A stretch of DNA of 64,000 bases, taken from positions 1-64,000 of the forward strand of contig JAUCBJ010006743.1 of assembly GCA_032718475.1 (NCBI GenBank), read 5' to 3'. Positions 11,053 to 23,400 of the stretch are shown piece after piece (position 1 is the stretch's first letter; every line of letters starts with the position of its first letter). Under the pieces are notes generated by a model. It was given only the letters and a program-made list of their open reading frames with translations. It was not told the origin of the DNA and did no database searches. The translations under genes and the position numbers were made by a program. The DNA comes from Nemertoderma westbladi (Eukaryota > Xenacoelomorpha > Nemertodermatida > Nemertodermatidae).

Positions 11053-12371
11053 TACGTTAGACAGGGATTTACATCATCTGATGAAGGTGATACAATAGAT
11101 CCTGAAGGCGGAGGAAATAGATCTCGTTCCAGCCGACGTAGAAGAACGCCCCACCACCAGAAATTGCCTAATTTACCCCCGCTGTGAGAAGGCAACTAGT
11201 TAGTGTAGACTTAGGTAGCCCAGAACCCACAGACCAAATTATTAGAATAGAAAGACTCCCTACTATAGTAGATGAGCCTGAAATAATTGGGCCTGTGCTC
11301 GAAGCCACCCCTTCGGTGATAGAGACACCTGTACTTCCAGAACCTAACTCTAAATTCCCTTTGCACAGTACTAAGTTACCTGTGCCCAGTAGAATAGCCA
11401 CAGAATCAGTCCCAGTCTTGGACGCCGAGCGAGACATCAATGATTTATCGCCCGTCGTCCCTCGTCTACCCGCTACTATGTTGGCGGCTCCCGCTTCGGC
11501 GGTCGAGTGGGTAGATGAGGGACGGCGGAGAATGGATCTCCTGCTCGGACAATTGGAGGAACAGCGCTTGCGTTCCTCCCAGCAGGTCCGAGAGATGGAA
11601 GGGACTGTTCAACAGTTAAAGGGAACAGTAAGAGAAAGTAGGTTAGAGTTGCAAGAAGTGCAGCAGAGTATCGCATTAGAACGCGATAAATTGGTAAATA
11701 TACAAAGGGGTATAACACCACCCCCTGTAACAATGTGTCAACCTGTTAGGTCTGAAGTATTTTATGTACAAGGTGTGGAGCCTACACGCATCTATACTGC
11801 TAGTGAAGTAGAAACTCCTATAGTAACCCCTATTAAGGATAATTACAAACCTGTTGATAATGATATTCCCTATAGTCCTGATCCTAATCCGAGAAATTTA
11901 TATACCGATAACTCGATATTAAATAAAACGATGGCCCAAGAAAGTTTTACGCGTCAAATGGCTAGAACCGAAGCCCGACAAGCGGTAAAGGTGGGAGAGA
12001 TCGTCAAGTTCAACGGGGATGAGATGAAATGGTTACCTTTTAATGAATATTATAAAGATAACATACAGAGTTCCGTACTATCCCACGGAGAGAAACTAAG
12101 ATTCCTCATCGAGTGCTTAGAAGGACCTCCCAAGTTAATGGCGTTAAAGTTTATTGGACATCCAGAAGGATTAAGACAAGTTTGGGATACACTAAACATC
12201 AGGTATGGTAATAGGACTAACATAGCTAGGTATTTGTATGCGAAACTAGTAGCTCCCCGAAAGTTTCTTAGCAGCGGGAATATAGAATTTTCCGATGAGA
12301 TCCAGGAGATCTGTAGACAATTAGATTGGCTAGGTAAGTCTCATGAATATCAGAGTTCTATGGTTGTTTGA
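11053..12371 (+). pseudogene. gag (DUF1759-like) of plus-strand BEL/Pao element
   Basis: An Arg/Ser-rich N-terminal piece (11,053-11,187) is followed, in another frame, by an open stretch to 12,371 without an ATG at its left end. It contains a predicted coiled coil (about 11,510-11,690; MDLLLGQLEEQRLRSSQQVR) and then the BEL/Pao gag core, VGEIVKFNGDEMKWLPFNEY with ECLEGPPKLMALKFIGHP, as in DUF1759 proteins. It ends at a TGA just before the zinc-knuckle segment, so the gag-pol frame is broken here. Confidence 0.8.
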
Positions 12372-12374
12372 GCC

Positions 12375-12989
12375 GTGGCCTCTACTTTGCCAAAGTCTCG
12401 TACCAGTGACAGGAGAGAACAGGTAACAAAAACTCCTCCTACGTCTCCTAAGAGAATTCATGGAAGAAAGCCCGAGGAAAGAACAAGTGTGCACAACACT
12501 ACCCAAGGTAAAGTAAGTAACATCAAACCCAAATGTGCATTGTGCGACGGGCCCCATCGTTTAAGTGTATGTGATGAATTCTTAAAGAAATCCCTAAAGG
12601 ATAGACGTGACGTCATGTGGGATAAGCGGTTGTGTTATAATTGTCTCAGACAAGGACACCAACAGAGAACTTGTTACTCAGACGCGAGGTGTGCTAAGTG
12701 CAGCGCAAAACATCATATCTTGCTGCACGCAGAATTTGAAAGAACTATCCCGAGTCAGGTAAGTGAGTCCGAACTACATGTCCAATTCAGTGATGTGAAC
12801 GACACTGACCACAGCTCTGAGATGGAAGGATTTTACACGGACGAATTCTCCGACAAAAACGAATCCTGTTATATGATAAACAAGCGGGGTATCGAGCGCT
12901 TACGTATGAGACTGACACCGAGAATGAAGCTCAACCGACCATTCCAGACAGACAACCATCTTGGAAACTTCCAACGTCAGAATTCGTGA
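12375..12989 (+). pseudogene. Nucleocapsid zinc-knuckle segment of BEL/Pao pol
   Basis: Contains an array of Cys/His motifs: KCALCDGPHRLSVC, then LCYNCLRQGHQQRTC (a classical CX2CX4HX4C knuckle) and RCAKCSAKHHILLH. This pattern precedes the protease in BEL/Pao polyproteins and binds the genomic RNA. It runs 29 nt past the point where the next frame (protease) opens, showing a single frameshift. Confidence 0.8.
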
Positions 12990-13497
12990 ATTCCCAGTAG
13001 TTCAACTGAGAGTCCACGGAAAGGGTAAGAGTTTTATAGTAAACGCCCTCCTGGACTCTGGTAGCACAGGAATATTCATCGACAAGGAACTAGCCGAAGA
13101 CATCTTTGCTGGACAACCCAAGTTCCGAACTAAGTTGAACCTTTCAGGAATTATGCAGGTTTGGAAATCTACAGTAGCTACGGACTACTATGTAGGAGCG
13201 TTGTCCACTCCCCAGGATGAACTAGGAGAACATAGCATAAGGTCAGTAAAAATGGTGGCGATAAAGTACTTTGCTACCAGCCAAGTAGAACCTTACAACT
13301 GGGATGAAGATGATTTTACCCAGCAGCATGATATCCCTAGATTCAACACCGACTACCCAGGGGTGCAAATCTTGATCAGTCAAAATGTGCATAAGGCGCT
13401 TGAGACAGTAGAGAAACGGCCTGCTCGACCGCAACCATTGCTAACCTATGCAGGAAGAACTAGAGTAGGTTGGTACTTCACTAGGACCTTCCCGTAG
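12961..13497 (+). pseudogene. Aspartic protease segment of BEL/Pao pol
   Basis: Reads LLDSGSTGIFIDKELAE, the D-S-G active-site motif of retroviral-type aspartic proteases in the style of BEL/Pao (DUF1758/peptidase A17 context). About 80 residues later it has a YPGVQILISQN segment, which corresponds to the conserved 'G.D' loop of this family, followed by a WYFTRTFP end. It stops at 13,495-13,497; the following linker is in other frames. Confidence 0.75.
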
Positions 13498-13504
13498 AAC
13501 ACTC

Positions 13505-14810
13505 ATGGAAAGATTACCTACCGAACAAATACATCAGGTAAGTGAGTGGGAAGAAGAAATCAGTGAGGGAGAGATCACACCTGAGGGAACACCATACTCC
13601 TCAGATAACAACGATATTACTCAATTATTTGACGAGGAAAATACAATAGACCTCCTCACCGAGAGTGAAGTTTGGAGAAACCAAATGCAACTGTGCCATC
13701 TTGTCAATCATGGCTGACAACTTGACTACAACGACGAGCTAAATGAGGTGATAGATCAACACAACGCTAAGATTCGCGATAAACACGCCGTACAATTCTT
13801 TACTCAGCACTATCGGTCGAGGAGGAAAGAGCCAAGCAGATCCAAGAAACGACTACACGTTTTCTTAAAGATCAAGGTAGGTATGAGATTGGTCTGCCAT
13901 TCCGACGGCGAGAACCAAACTTTATCAATAACAGACCTTTAGCGGAGAAGAGAATCGCGCAACTACATCGGCGTCTTACAGCCAATGCTTCAGCTAAAGA
14001 GATGTATAAGACCCAGCTGAAGAAATTCATTAATAAGGGATACACGGAGCGAGTACCAGAAGAAACACCCGTAACTGAGAGAACGTATTACCTAACACAT
14101 CATTACGTTCCCAAACCCGGTAAACCCAACGAAGTCCGGGTAGTATTTGACGGCTCCGCCCTTTACATGGGCCAATCCCTTAATTCTGAGTTGTTGCCGG
14201 GACCCAACTTACTACAATCCTTGTTGGGAATACTCTTAAGACTACGGCAATATTCTATCGCTTTCGCCTCGGATATAGAAGGTATGTTCTTACAAGTCAA
14301 GGCCCTGGATAGGGATCGAGACAGCTTGCAATTTCTGTGGTGGCCTGAGGGAGACCTCAAACAAAACCGGTGGAGTACTGGATGACCATCCAGGCTTTTG
14401 GGATCATCTCGAGCCCCTTGAACGCTTGTTCAGTAGTGCGTACCACTGCTGATGACAACCGAGACGCCTTCTCTAAAGCGGTTATCGACAACATCTAATG
14501 GGATATATACATGGACGATAATTTAAAGTCCCTCCCATTGGTGGAAGAAGCCATTGATGTTGCCAAGGGAACGGTAGAGTGTTTGAAACGCGGTGGATTT
14601 TGACTAACCAAATTCACAAGTAACTCCCGTGAGTTTCTGGAATCGATCCCGGAAGAAGATCGAGGTGTTAAAGATCTGGACCTTATCAAGGACGATCTTC
14701 CGGAAACCAAGATGCTTGGTTTGAAATGGGACACGGAGAGAGATATCCTGTTTTTCCAGCTAAAACAGCGAGATAATCCAGTTCGAACTAAACGGATTTG
14801 TCTAAGTATC
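13505..14810 (+). pseudogene. Reverse transcriptase of BEL/Pao pol (stops and frameshifts)
   Basis: A linker (13,505-14,000, two frames) leads into YYLTHHYVPKPGKPNEVRVV followed by FDGSA and IAFASDIEGMFLQV, the first RT palm aspartate region. The catalytic YMDD is at 14,508-14,519. An in-frame TAA lies four codons before it (14,496-14,498) and an in-frame TGA after it (14,601-14,603). A further frame change near 14,385 precedes both. The block ends with the connection segment YFDPLGFISPVILVAR, which is typical of BEL/Pao. Confidence 0.85.
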
Positions 14811-15805
14811 CTGAGCACTATTTCGATCCATTAGGATTTATTAGCCCCGTTATATTGGTTGCTCGGAGTTTAGTACAACAAATGTGGTTTGAAAACCACT
14901 CGTTCGACGATCCACTTAAAGGAGTGGATGAAATGGGAAGATTCTCTACCATCCATCGAGAACTTTTCGATTTCCCGTTCATATTTTGGTCACGTTCTCC
15001 CCACGTATTCCTATCAACTCCATGTGTTTGGAGATGCCAGCGATATGGGAATAGGTATAGTAGCCTACCTGAGGGTTGAAACTCCGGATGGAATTAAAGT
15101 GGCCTTGGTCACCTCTAAGGCCTTGATAAACAACAAACTACGAGTTCCTCGAGCGGAGTTAAAGGCGGCTCTATACGCTACAGCCATCGGCCGGAATGTA
15201 ACAGAACAGATCGACTATCCACTGGAGAGAAAACTGTCTATTGGACTGATGCTTTACTCGTTTTGGAGTATATAACAAATGAAGTCTGTCAGTTCAGCAT
15301 CTTTGTTACCAACAGAGTAGACATTATACTTAGTCGCACTAATGTAGATCAATGGAGACATTGCCTTGGGACGATTAATCCAGCCGACATTGCCTCCAGA
15401 GGAGCAACTCCTCAAGAACTGATAGATACTCCGGACTGGTTAGGTGGACCCGACTTCCTAAGTAAAGAAGAAGATGAATGGCCTCCTCATCTTACCATGG
15501 CTGAGATTAGACAAGCCAAGGGAGCGGAGAAAGTCAAACCTAAAACCCGGACGAGTAAATCAAAGTTATTTAAACCCGTGATAGATCTGTCTGTACTACA
15601 CATTTCCGGGGACGACGCTATGGATCTAAACTTCCCCGCCACAAATAAATCTGTTGTGGAGATTAGAGAGAGAGACTGGAAATCTGGAACACCAGATGTC
15701 TCGCAGGGACTCTCACCTCTCCTGCAGAGAGCGATAAATCACTATAGCTCCTGGAATCGGCTTTGTAAGGCCGTCGGGTATTTGAAGCGATGCTACCCAA
15801 GGAGG
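14798..15805 (+). pseudogene. RNase H and connection segment of BEL/Pao pol
   Basis: The connection region (FDPLGFISP, QQMWFEN) leads, in a second frame, to LHVFGDASDMGIGIVAYL, where FGDAS carries the first RNase H catalytic Asp. VPRAELKAALYA supplies the Glu. A third frame from 15,263 continues with FVTNRVDIILS, WRHCLGTINPADIASRGA (conserved 'NPAD..SRG') and WLGGPDFLS. The order is intact, but three frames are needed to read it. It is cut off at about 15,800 by the unexplained insert. Confidence 0.8.
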
Positions 15806-17112
15806 TGAGGTCTCTATAGGGGTGGCATCAACAGGCGGTGGCGGACTCGTGAGGGTCTGGGGGCACGTTAAATCGCTTCTATAGTGCAAGGGAGTTACTG
15901 AAGGCCCTCGTGTCTAGCGAACCATGAATCAACATGGTGCCGTGGTACCGTCTAGTCGGCCTGTTGCCGTACTGCTAGTCCTGTACACAGTAGGGGTGGT
16001 GGATTAGTGTGATCTGTGGTTTATGTGGTGAATGTGGTAGGTCTATGTTTGGTATGTATGAGTTGACCAGACTCTTTACTGTCTCCAATCGGCTGCTGAA
16101 ACGTGTCTTTTCCCAGGGTAGCACTATTGGAATGGAGGTGTTGCATCGGAATGGGCAGGATTCTGATGATTCTGTTGGTACTACTATTGGAATGGAGGTA
16201 GCACCCGGAATATCTGCTGCAAGGAGGGGTTGGTGTTGTAGTGTGGTCCGAGTGAATGATACTCTGGAATCTGCGGTTTGTATGTGGACGATCAGTGGCA
16301 GTTTGCTTGAGCTTTCTGTTGCTGTGGGTACGTGGTATACGTGAGTGTATGTATGGCCACTGTGAGTGAGTATGGGAACCCTTGCCGGTTGGTCCAGACG
16401 CCGCTGGTATTAGTAGGACAATATCTTTACTGCACCCCAGCATACTTTGTGCACACAAAGTTATTTTGCCCTGACGACAAAATAAGGTACTCTCGACTCT
16501 TTGATCAGTCGATACAATTTTGTCCCCTCTGATTTTGTGACCGATTCGTCTTTCCCGATTATGTCCTCTGTGTGTGCATGGTATGTGTCCAATTTTGTGT
16601 TTACCATTGTATACTTGATTTGTGAACATCAGTTGAGTACACGTGTACAGTGACTAGTAAGTGGTTACTTGTTCCTAGCTTTCGAGCTAGTCAGTATTGT
16701 TTGCGGAACCAACTTCCCCTCAATACTGCCGGCGAGGCGGGTGAAAACGTGTCAATATTCCATGTTGGGTAGCGCAAGCCCACTTGGAACAAGACCATCG
16801 GTTTGGCTCAAGGGCGACCTTGATGCTCGATCGACTATCCACTGGTCGACTGGATGCTATCGACTGGTCTACCCGCCGGTTGACTCTCTGAGTTGGCTCA
16901 ATGTACAGTCAGGCCACAGTAAGTTGACAGTAGCCGACCATCTGGCTACACCAACGAGCTGTGCCGGTGTGATCGGGGGATTGAAAATTGAACCCTGGAA
17001 GCATCGGGCTACCCTCCGGCCCGGTCTGATAAAAACGGAGTCAGACCAGCCCCAATGGTGGTGGGACAGCGTCTGCCTTGTGGGTGCGCCTCGGGGAGGA
17101 GCCCAGAAGGAC
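15806..17112. other. Unidentified insert of about 1.3 kb within BEL/Pao pol
   Basis: The pol reading ends after YLKRCYPRR and resumes with SDTPPLKSAQVHAIKDL. The DNA between is GC-richer than the surroundings and has no pol similarity in any frame. TACTATTGGAATGGAGGT is present twice about 70 bp apart (about 16,120-16,200). The right end (about 16,960-17,110) carries GCGCCTCGGGGAGG. A minus-strand ORF of 202 codons (16,021-16,629) is Thr/His/Ser-rich and has no recognisable domain. It is most likely a non-autonomous element, but no inverted termini, poly-A tail or target duplication could be fixed by eye; the edges are accurate to about 30 bp. Confidence 0.45.
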
Positions 17113-18006
17113 GCAAGTGTCCATCATCACTACTCCAGGATGAAGATCGCTAGTGATACTCCTCCACTGAAATCTGCGCAGGTCCATGCTATTAAAGATC
17201 TTCCCAAATACAAGGTATCGGAGCGATTTCTGACGGAGAAGATCAGTTACCAGGAGCATGAAGAAACCAATAAGAAGATACTGAGACTCCTACAATGCTA
17301 TGAAGATTCCGATAAGTATTTCCTGTTGTTGAGAAATCCACAGATGCGCTTAAGGGATCGCTTCTCTAGCACAATGATAGATGGGTTAATACGTGTTGGA
17401 GGGAGACTAATTAATGCTCCATTATCCTTTGACACTAAATTTCCCATACTCATTAGAAATCTTGAAATACAAATCAAGATGATTGTAGCTGTTCACAGTA
17501 GGCTTTACCATGCTGGTAGAGAACGAGTTCTTAGCGAAATTCGAACTCGCTATTATTTTCATAAACCCCGTAGAGCTCTGAACCAAGTTCTTAGGAACTG
17601 TATACCCTGTAGGAAAGCATTCAGTAGGCCATTAACACAGCGAGAGGCAGAATTACCTAGGGAACGAGTAAGCTTCTATAAACCACCCTTTACTAATACC
17701 GGTGTGGATTTATTTGGCCCTATTGAAGTATATCGTGCTAGGACTATAGTCAAGCGATGGTGTGTCATCTTTGTCTGTATGACTTGTAGAGCGATCCGTC
17801 TAGATATCAACAGCTTCATATTTACGCCATGTACTTCATGTTTACGCCGACAGATTGCTCGCTTTGGAACTAGCAACACGATGAGATCTGATAAGGGAAC
17901 GAACTTCATTGGCGCCAATAATGAGATCAAGGCTTACGTTAAAGATTGGAACCAAAGACAGCTGGACGATCAGCTAAGGGTAACAGCATCTAGCTGGTTT
18001 TTCTAG
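17113..18006 (+). pseudogene. Integrase N-terminal and catalytic part of BEL/Pao pol
   Basis: Begins with the BEL/Pao spacer, then RFSSTMIDGLIRVGGRL. The H-H-C-C zinc domain follows (HSRLYHAGRERVLSEIRTRY, then NCIPCRKA). The catalytic core has GVDLFGPI with the first Asp and SDKGTNFIG with the second Asp. The frame is open leftward to 16,669, but that leader belongs to the insert. It stops at 18,004-18,006, just before the catalytic Glu, which is found in another frame. Confidence 0.8.
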
Positions 18007-18683
18007 CTAGAGGAAGTTGGGAGAGATTAATAAGAAGCGTGAAGACCGCATTTCACTTTATAGTGCCGTGCCGCGCGTATCTCACCGACGAACTTTTGCG
18101 GACGTTAATGGAAGAAATCGCCGCCTATCTTAACGAGAGACCGCTTATGCCAGTCTCATCAAGTCCCGACTCCCTGGAAGAGCTAACACCCGCGCACTTC
18201 CTACTGAAGAAACCTGTAGCCATGCTACCACGATCGGAAATCACGGACGGAGATGAATACTGCCGACAAACTTGGCAACTTATGCAGTTGTTATCCCGTC
18301 GTTTTGCTGACCATTTCGAAAAACATTATCTGCCTACACTACAACTTCGAACCAAGTGGTTTGCGCAGCAAGAAAACGTCAGCGCTGGAGACATGGTTCT
18401 TATTGTGGAATCAGATCTTCCACGTAGACGGTGGCAGACAGGTCGTATCATCGAGACTCATATCTCCGATGATGGTTTAGTGCGATCTGTAGAACTCGTT
18501 GTCATGCGACGTAACTTTAAGAAACCTGGAATTGTATTCGAAACGCAGCAGCTCAATCGCCCAGTTGGTCGTTTATGTTTACTGGAAAGAGACAGAGAAC
18601 TATCTGGAAACTATGGAAGGCAAGATACTCTTCCCACGACCACCTCCCTAATCCTGCAAACATTTAGGGACTCCCCAACGTAG
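18007..18683 (+). pseudogene. Integrase C-terminal part plus DUF5641-like domain
   Basis: After a frameshift at about 18,006 the catalytic Glu appears in the phrase SWERLIRSVK (about 18,015-18,044). It is followed by YLNERPLMPVSSSPDSLEEL, TPAHFLL, and the C-terminal DUF5641-like domain (SAGDMVLIVESDLPRRRWQ, GRIIETH, DGLVRSVELV, NRPVGRLCLLE). This is the normal end of a BEL/Pao polyprotein, with stop at 18,681-18,683. Confidence 0.8.
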
Positions 18684-20412
18684 AGTTTGGAGTGGGTGTG
18701 TGACTATATTATTTTATATTTGTTTTTATTATTTTTATATTTATGTATGTACTATTATGTAATTTTATAATAATCGTTTTCTTTAATTTTTTGTAGTAGA
18801 ATGTTATTTTAGCGATTATTTAGTAGAATTAGTGCCATATATATTCGCGTTTATTACTTAATTACTTATATTATATATTTAGTGTAACGGCGAGAAATGA
18901 TTCTTTTTCTCTTTCCTTACTGTCCGTATCATATTATAAATGCGTGACTACAGTAAGATGAAGTATCCATACTTATTAAAGTACAATAAAGCTCCTACTA
19001 TACTCAAGTATTATTGGTAAGTAGAGTATTAGGAATGCAAAGTTCAGATCCTCGTGTCTCGGCTAAACCAAGCTCTGGGTAGACCTTGGAAACGACTTGC
19101 CTCTTCTCACTGACATTGCTTCTTGCAATATTGCTCTCATACCGTATATTAAATAATACATATAGTAGCGTGATGTCCCTTTAACAGTAGCGTAAAAACG
19201 CAAAATAGATCTGTTAAACCCTTTGACCATCTGTAATTCTAGTCGATTAAGATATCGCGGCACCCACCGATATACTTGAAAGACAAAATTCTAGAATCAG
19301 TGGTTAACGTCCCCAGACAAGTTCTGGAATAATTCGGTGCCCATCTTAAATATTAATTATTTAATATTTATAAAAATCTATTAAAACAAATGTTATAATA
19401 GAGTAAATACATACAAATAAACTCTAAAGAGTTTGTAAACCAGGAAGATCTAGAAATCCAAAATCTGTTAAAATTCCAATCCTTTAAAATTCTAGTCGAT
19501 TAAGATATCATAGTACTTACCGATACTCTTAAAAAGACAAATTTCCTAGAATTAAGGATCCCAGTCCCCAGTCATGCTCTGGAATAAAATTGTGTCTATT
19601 TTAATATTAAATAATAAAATTTACGGGAATAAATTAAATTCATATCCTCTCATGAATTTGATAAATTGTCATTTTATACAATTTATAACATTCCCAAAAT
19701 TCCATTAATTAATAGATCATGGGAGCGGAGATTCACCCTATTAAGTATATTAGCGTGAGAGAATCTCCAAAATATAGTCAATAGCCGATAAAATTCATAA
19801 AATCATATATAAAGGGGAATATTGACAATTAAAGAATTACTATTGAATAGCATCCCAGATCGGTATGCATGAGAATTACCCTAATTCTACTGCTAGCTTT
19901 CCATAATGTCACCATAGCAACAACCACGCTAGAATTAGAAGCGAGTTAAAAGAACAATAGAAAGCTTGCCCCATTGAATAGCATACGGAATAAATAGCAT
20001 ACTGCTAGTATCCATCCAAGGATACATAATAATAACGTGGCATTCTGGAAGGCACTTGACTAACGGACAAATGGCCCGAATGTGTTCAATTTGAGACAGT
20101 TGTGTGGAATTTGTGCGTTTATAGGTGAATGTTGCTACTAAAGTGTGTTTACAGTAGCTAGTCGCAGTTGTGAAAGTAGCCCTACCTCTACAGTAAGAAC
20201 CTGAACTAAATCTAAGCCCTTGGGACGGACAGTGGAGTGACTCACGCTGGTTATTGTTGTCGTTGTGTAGCTACTATGTTGGCGATAGGCACCGCGACAA
20301 CAGTACATCGGCGCTGAGGATCTTGCGCTGTCCGGGGCAGTGAGGGGAAGGCAGCAACGCCCACTAGCCTAATTAAAATTAATTATAATATTGATAAACT
20401 CATATAGCAGCT
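18684..20412. other. AT-rich spacer between pol and the 1,072-codon ORF
   Basis: No gene recognised. It holds a diverged tandem duplication (19,201-19,640) and a short hairpin with arms GGAGATTC/GAATCTCC (19,727-19,734 and 19,761-19,768). The last 200 bp before the ORF are GC-richer. The spacing of pol to next ORF (1.7 kb) is similar to the 1.3-kb gap between ORF2 and ORF3 of the intact minus-strand element. That is one reason to think the next ORF may be this element's third gene. An LTR could also be hidden here. Confidence 0.45.
19201..19640. repeat. Diverged tandem duplication, period about 253 bp
   Basis: ATTCTAGTCGATTAAGATATC at 19,236 recurs as ATTCTAGTCGATTAAGATATC-like sequence at 19,489. 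Each copy is preceded by an AAATCTGTTAAA phrase and followed by ACCGATA, AAAGACAAA, CTAGAAT, CCCCAG and TCTGGAATAA in the same order. Divergence is substantial, so the duplication is not recent. Confidence 0.75.
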
Positions 20413-23400
20413 ATGACTGAGTTGATAGAAGATGATCTTGGTATCAGGGAGCGATATACCTTACCGTTGCAAGCGTTTGTTGATAGCTTAATACACGGCG
20501 ACGCTAGTCTAACTACTACGGAGGATGATGGCCGTTATATCGAACCGCCAATGTCCAAGGAACAACTCACGCGTGAATTGGACTATAGAAAATTCACCGC
20601 TTGCTATACGCATTGTAATGGTACTTATATGGACTTCTTAACTACTGGTCATCCTATTGATTTACACGATACGGATGGTGTAGACACCGAAAGGGAAATG
20701 GTTCTATTTAAATATCATACCCAGCGGAGTCGGAACGACAAACCGAGAATCGAACATAAGAATTATATTCGAAACCGACTCGAAAGAGAAGACGTTGAAG
20801 AGCCGGATAAACGCAGCGACTTCAACGAATATCTGGAATTCTTGAGAGAAACATATCTCAATATTGCCAGTCAACAAAATCTAGAAACTCGATATCCTCA
20901 AGGTATACATCATGACCCTATGATAGAATTCAAACGGCTCTATTTCACTATGATGTATCTTACCGTCGATCGACCGCTACCTGTTGTCCCAGATAGTTTC
21001 GAACAGATGGAGGAATATTGTAAAACTGGAGAACGATCACCCGCGTTTCCCCTACAGGACGTGCGTCTTTGGTATTATTGCGATGAATGCCCTAGACCCA
21101 ACCAACAAACTGAAAGACATAAACACCCGTGGAGACGTTGCGCTAAACACAGTTTTACTCGCTATACTTACGGGAGTTTCGAGCAAAACTTGTTCAACGT
21201 ATCACCTACGCTCGCTCGACTCAAACGTTCCTTAAATAAACCCATGATCGGAGTTCCGGAATACTCGGTCAGGCCTCTTCATTCCCTAGTGAGACCCCAA
21301 ACTCTTGATCCTAATAGTATCACGGATCCTCCCGAACTGTACTCACTGTTCAAAGATTTGGTGTTACCCGAACAATTAATCGGTGGCACCCCAGTAGTGG
21401 GCTCTCTAGATATTCGCCCATCGTACCTATCCGGATTGGGACGCGGACATCTAATATCGCCATTCAACCCATACAATCGTCTCAGTTTAACCCCGATACA
21501 ACCCGTCACTGAAGTTGAGGAGGGCGTTGTACGAAATGCGTTAGACGCTATTTGGCAGAAGATCGGAAAGGGAACCTACGATTGTTTAGAGAAACGCCGA
21601 TTGCAGCAACAAGTCCAAGCGGTGAAGGAGTTGGCCTTACCCCAGTTTGATCGAGAAATCCAGAACCTCGAGGAAGACATCGAACTTGTACGAACCTATT
21701 CTCTACAAGAGTTTTTAGACAAACGCTTACAACGACAAGTGGAGGAAAATCAGCTCAAGGAGAAACACATCGAAATGGATGAGAGAGAAGTAGCAGCTTT
21801 AGCCCAACCAGAAGCTCAAATCCTTATGACTGATCTCTATTCCAAAACCATCATTCAACCCTCGATGGTTCCCCATTTCGGAGACAAACTCTTCGCAACG
21901 GTACAACCCCAACCGGTTGATATCAACCTGAGATCTCAAGATCTTATTGCTGACGCTCCTATGTTACAGCGTCCGCCAATCGAGGCCGCTCGTGTCGACG
22001 GTATACTCGTTGAACCTCCGGACAATCGAGCGGATCTTGTCCGTCGTATGGTACACGAAGTCAACATACGCGCTAGACCTTTACCGAACTCGTTTTATGG
22101 GATCAAAGACCACCCTTATTATGTCAATCTAACACAATATTATATGGTAAAACCGGAAGATCCGACACATAGTCTAAAGTTTCTACCTCTAATAAATCCT
22201 CTCGATCTTGTTGAACTCGAACAATTGCAGAAACATCTGGATCAGTTAGTGAAAGTAAACTCATTCAGAAAACCCTACAATGTTTCCAGAATAGAGAAGG
22301 ATATGACGCCTCCGTATAATCTCGATGGATTTATCAAAACTCGATTAGTCCATTGGAATCTCGGCGTATTATTCGAGGAAGAGAGAATACAAAGATATGG
22401 AGATGTAGAGACGTATACTACACAGTATCTGAAGTATAGGGATCTCCCTAACGCTAGCGAATGCGCCACCTTGTGGCATCCGGTCGGGATGACCCTAGAG
22501 AACGCCACTAAAGAGTGGAACGAAACTCTTAACGTTATCGAAATGTATGGAGTTGTCACTTATGATAACAAAGGTAGTGTTCCGGTCGGAGAACTGGGAA
22601 CTACGCGCATGATACATATACGAGGACTAGCTGGTTCTACCCACGTGTTTACTCGAGCGTGTTTTGATGTGATTGATTATTCTTTTGAGACTCTCACCGA
22701 GATACAAAAGAAACTCCGACATAGACAATTCGAACTCGCGCAGCGTTACGTCACGGATACTGAGCATAAACCGGCCATGGGTATAGATGGATCGATGTTA
22801 CCCCAGCCAGTGCTTGAGATGTTGTTTATTGAAAGAATCCTTAAAATCGGCTCAGCTGTTTATGGAGATCTCCAAAACGACTTCAGGAACATGGAGAATA
22901 TTCCATATCCTTTCGTAGACACCCAGCTGATTGCTCCCTGGGCAGAAGGGCAAGGTTTCTTCCGAACTATGTATGCCAATACACCCAGCGGCATAAATAA
23001 AGTACAACGAACCTCCATCGGACATCTTGCCTTCCAAGAATACGGATGGAATTTCAAAGTAGGAAACCCTATCAACTATCAACAAGTATATGGAGATCAT
23101 TATTCTCGATTATACTTCGACGGACCATTGACCGCACCTGGCGTCGTGTATAGCTTCATGAGTAGACTTCATGAGGTTCCCCTTTGCCCCTCATTAGCTA
23201 TATACACTATCCTCGAGAACGCCGCACTTGCCGGTTGGATAGCTGATGAGTGCAGTCGTACTATACGCGCCTATCCCTTGATACTTGGAACCAAGCTCGC
23301 CAAGCTAGATGGACACAATAAATTCATCCGCTTCGAATGCTTTAGGCACTTTCTGACTCCATTCCGTAACGTTGATAGTCAGTTCAAGGACCGCGCTCTG

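Larger units (their letters stand above)
11050..18683 (+). mobile_element. Degenerate BEL/Pao LTR retrotransposon, gag-pol region
   Basis: The domain order is gag, zinc knuckles, aspartic protease, reverse transcriptase, RNase H, integrase and DUF5641-like C-terminal domain. This order, with the protease/RT style of peptidase family A17, identifies BEL/Pao. Frameshifts and stops break it into at least eight pieces, and a foreign segment of about 1.3 kb splits RNase H from integrase. Its ORF1 is probably at 5315-6775, and the ORF at 20413 may be its third ORF. No LTR pair was found, so the outer boundaries are open. Confidence 0.85.

Noticed and set aside
16021-16629. 202-codon minus-strand ORF in the 1.3-kb insert
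   Set aside because: Thr/His/Ser-rich with no recognisable fold; kept only as part of the insert description.
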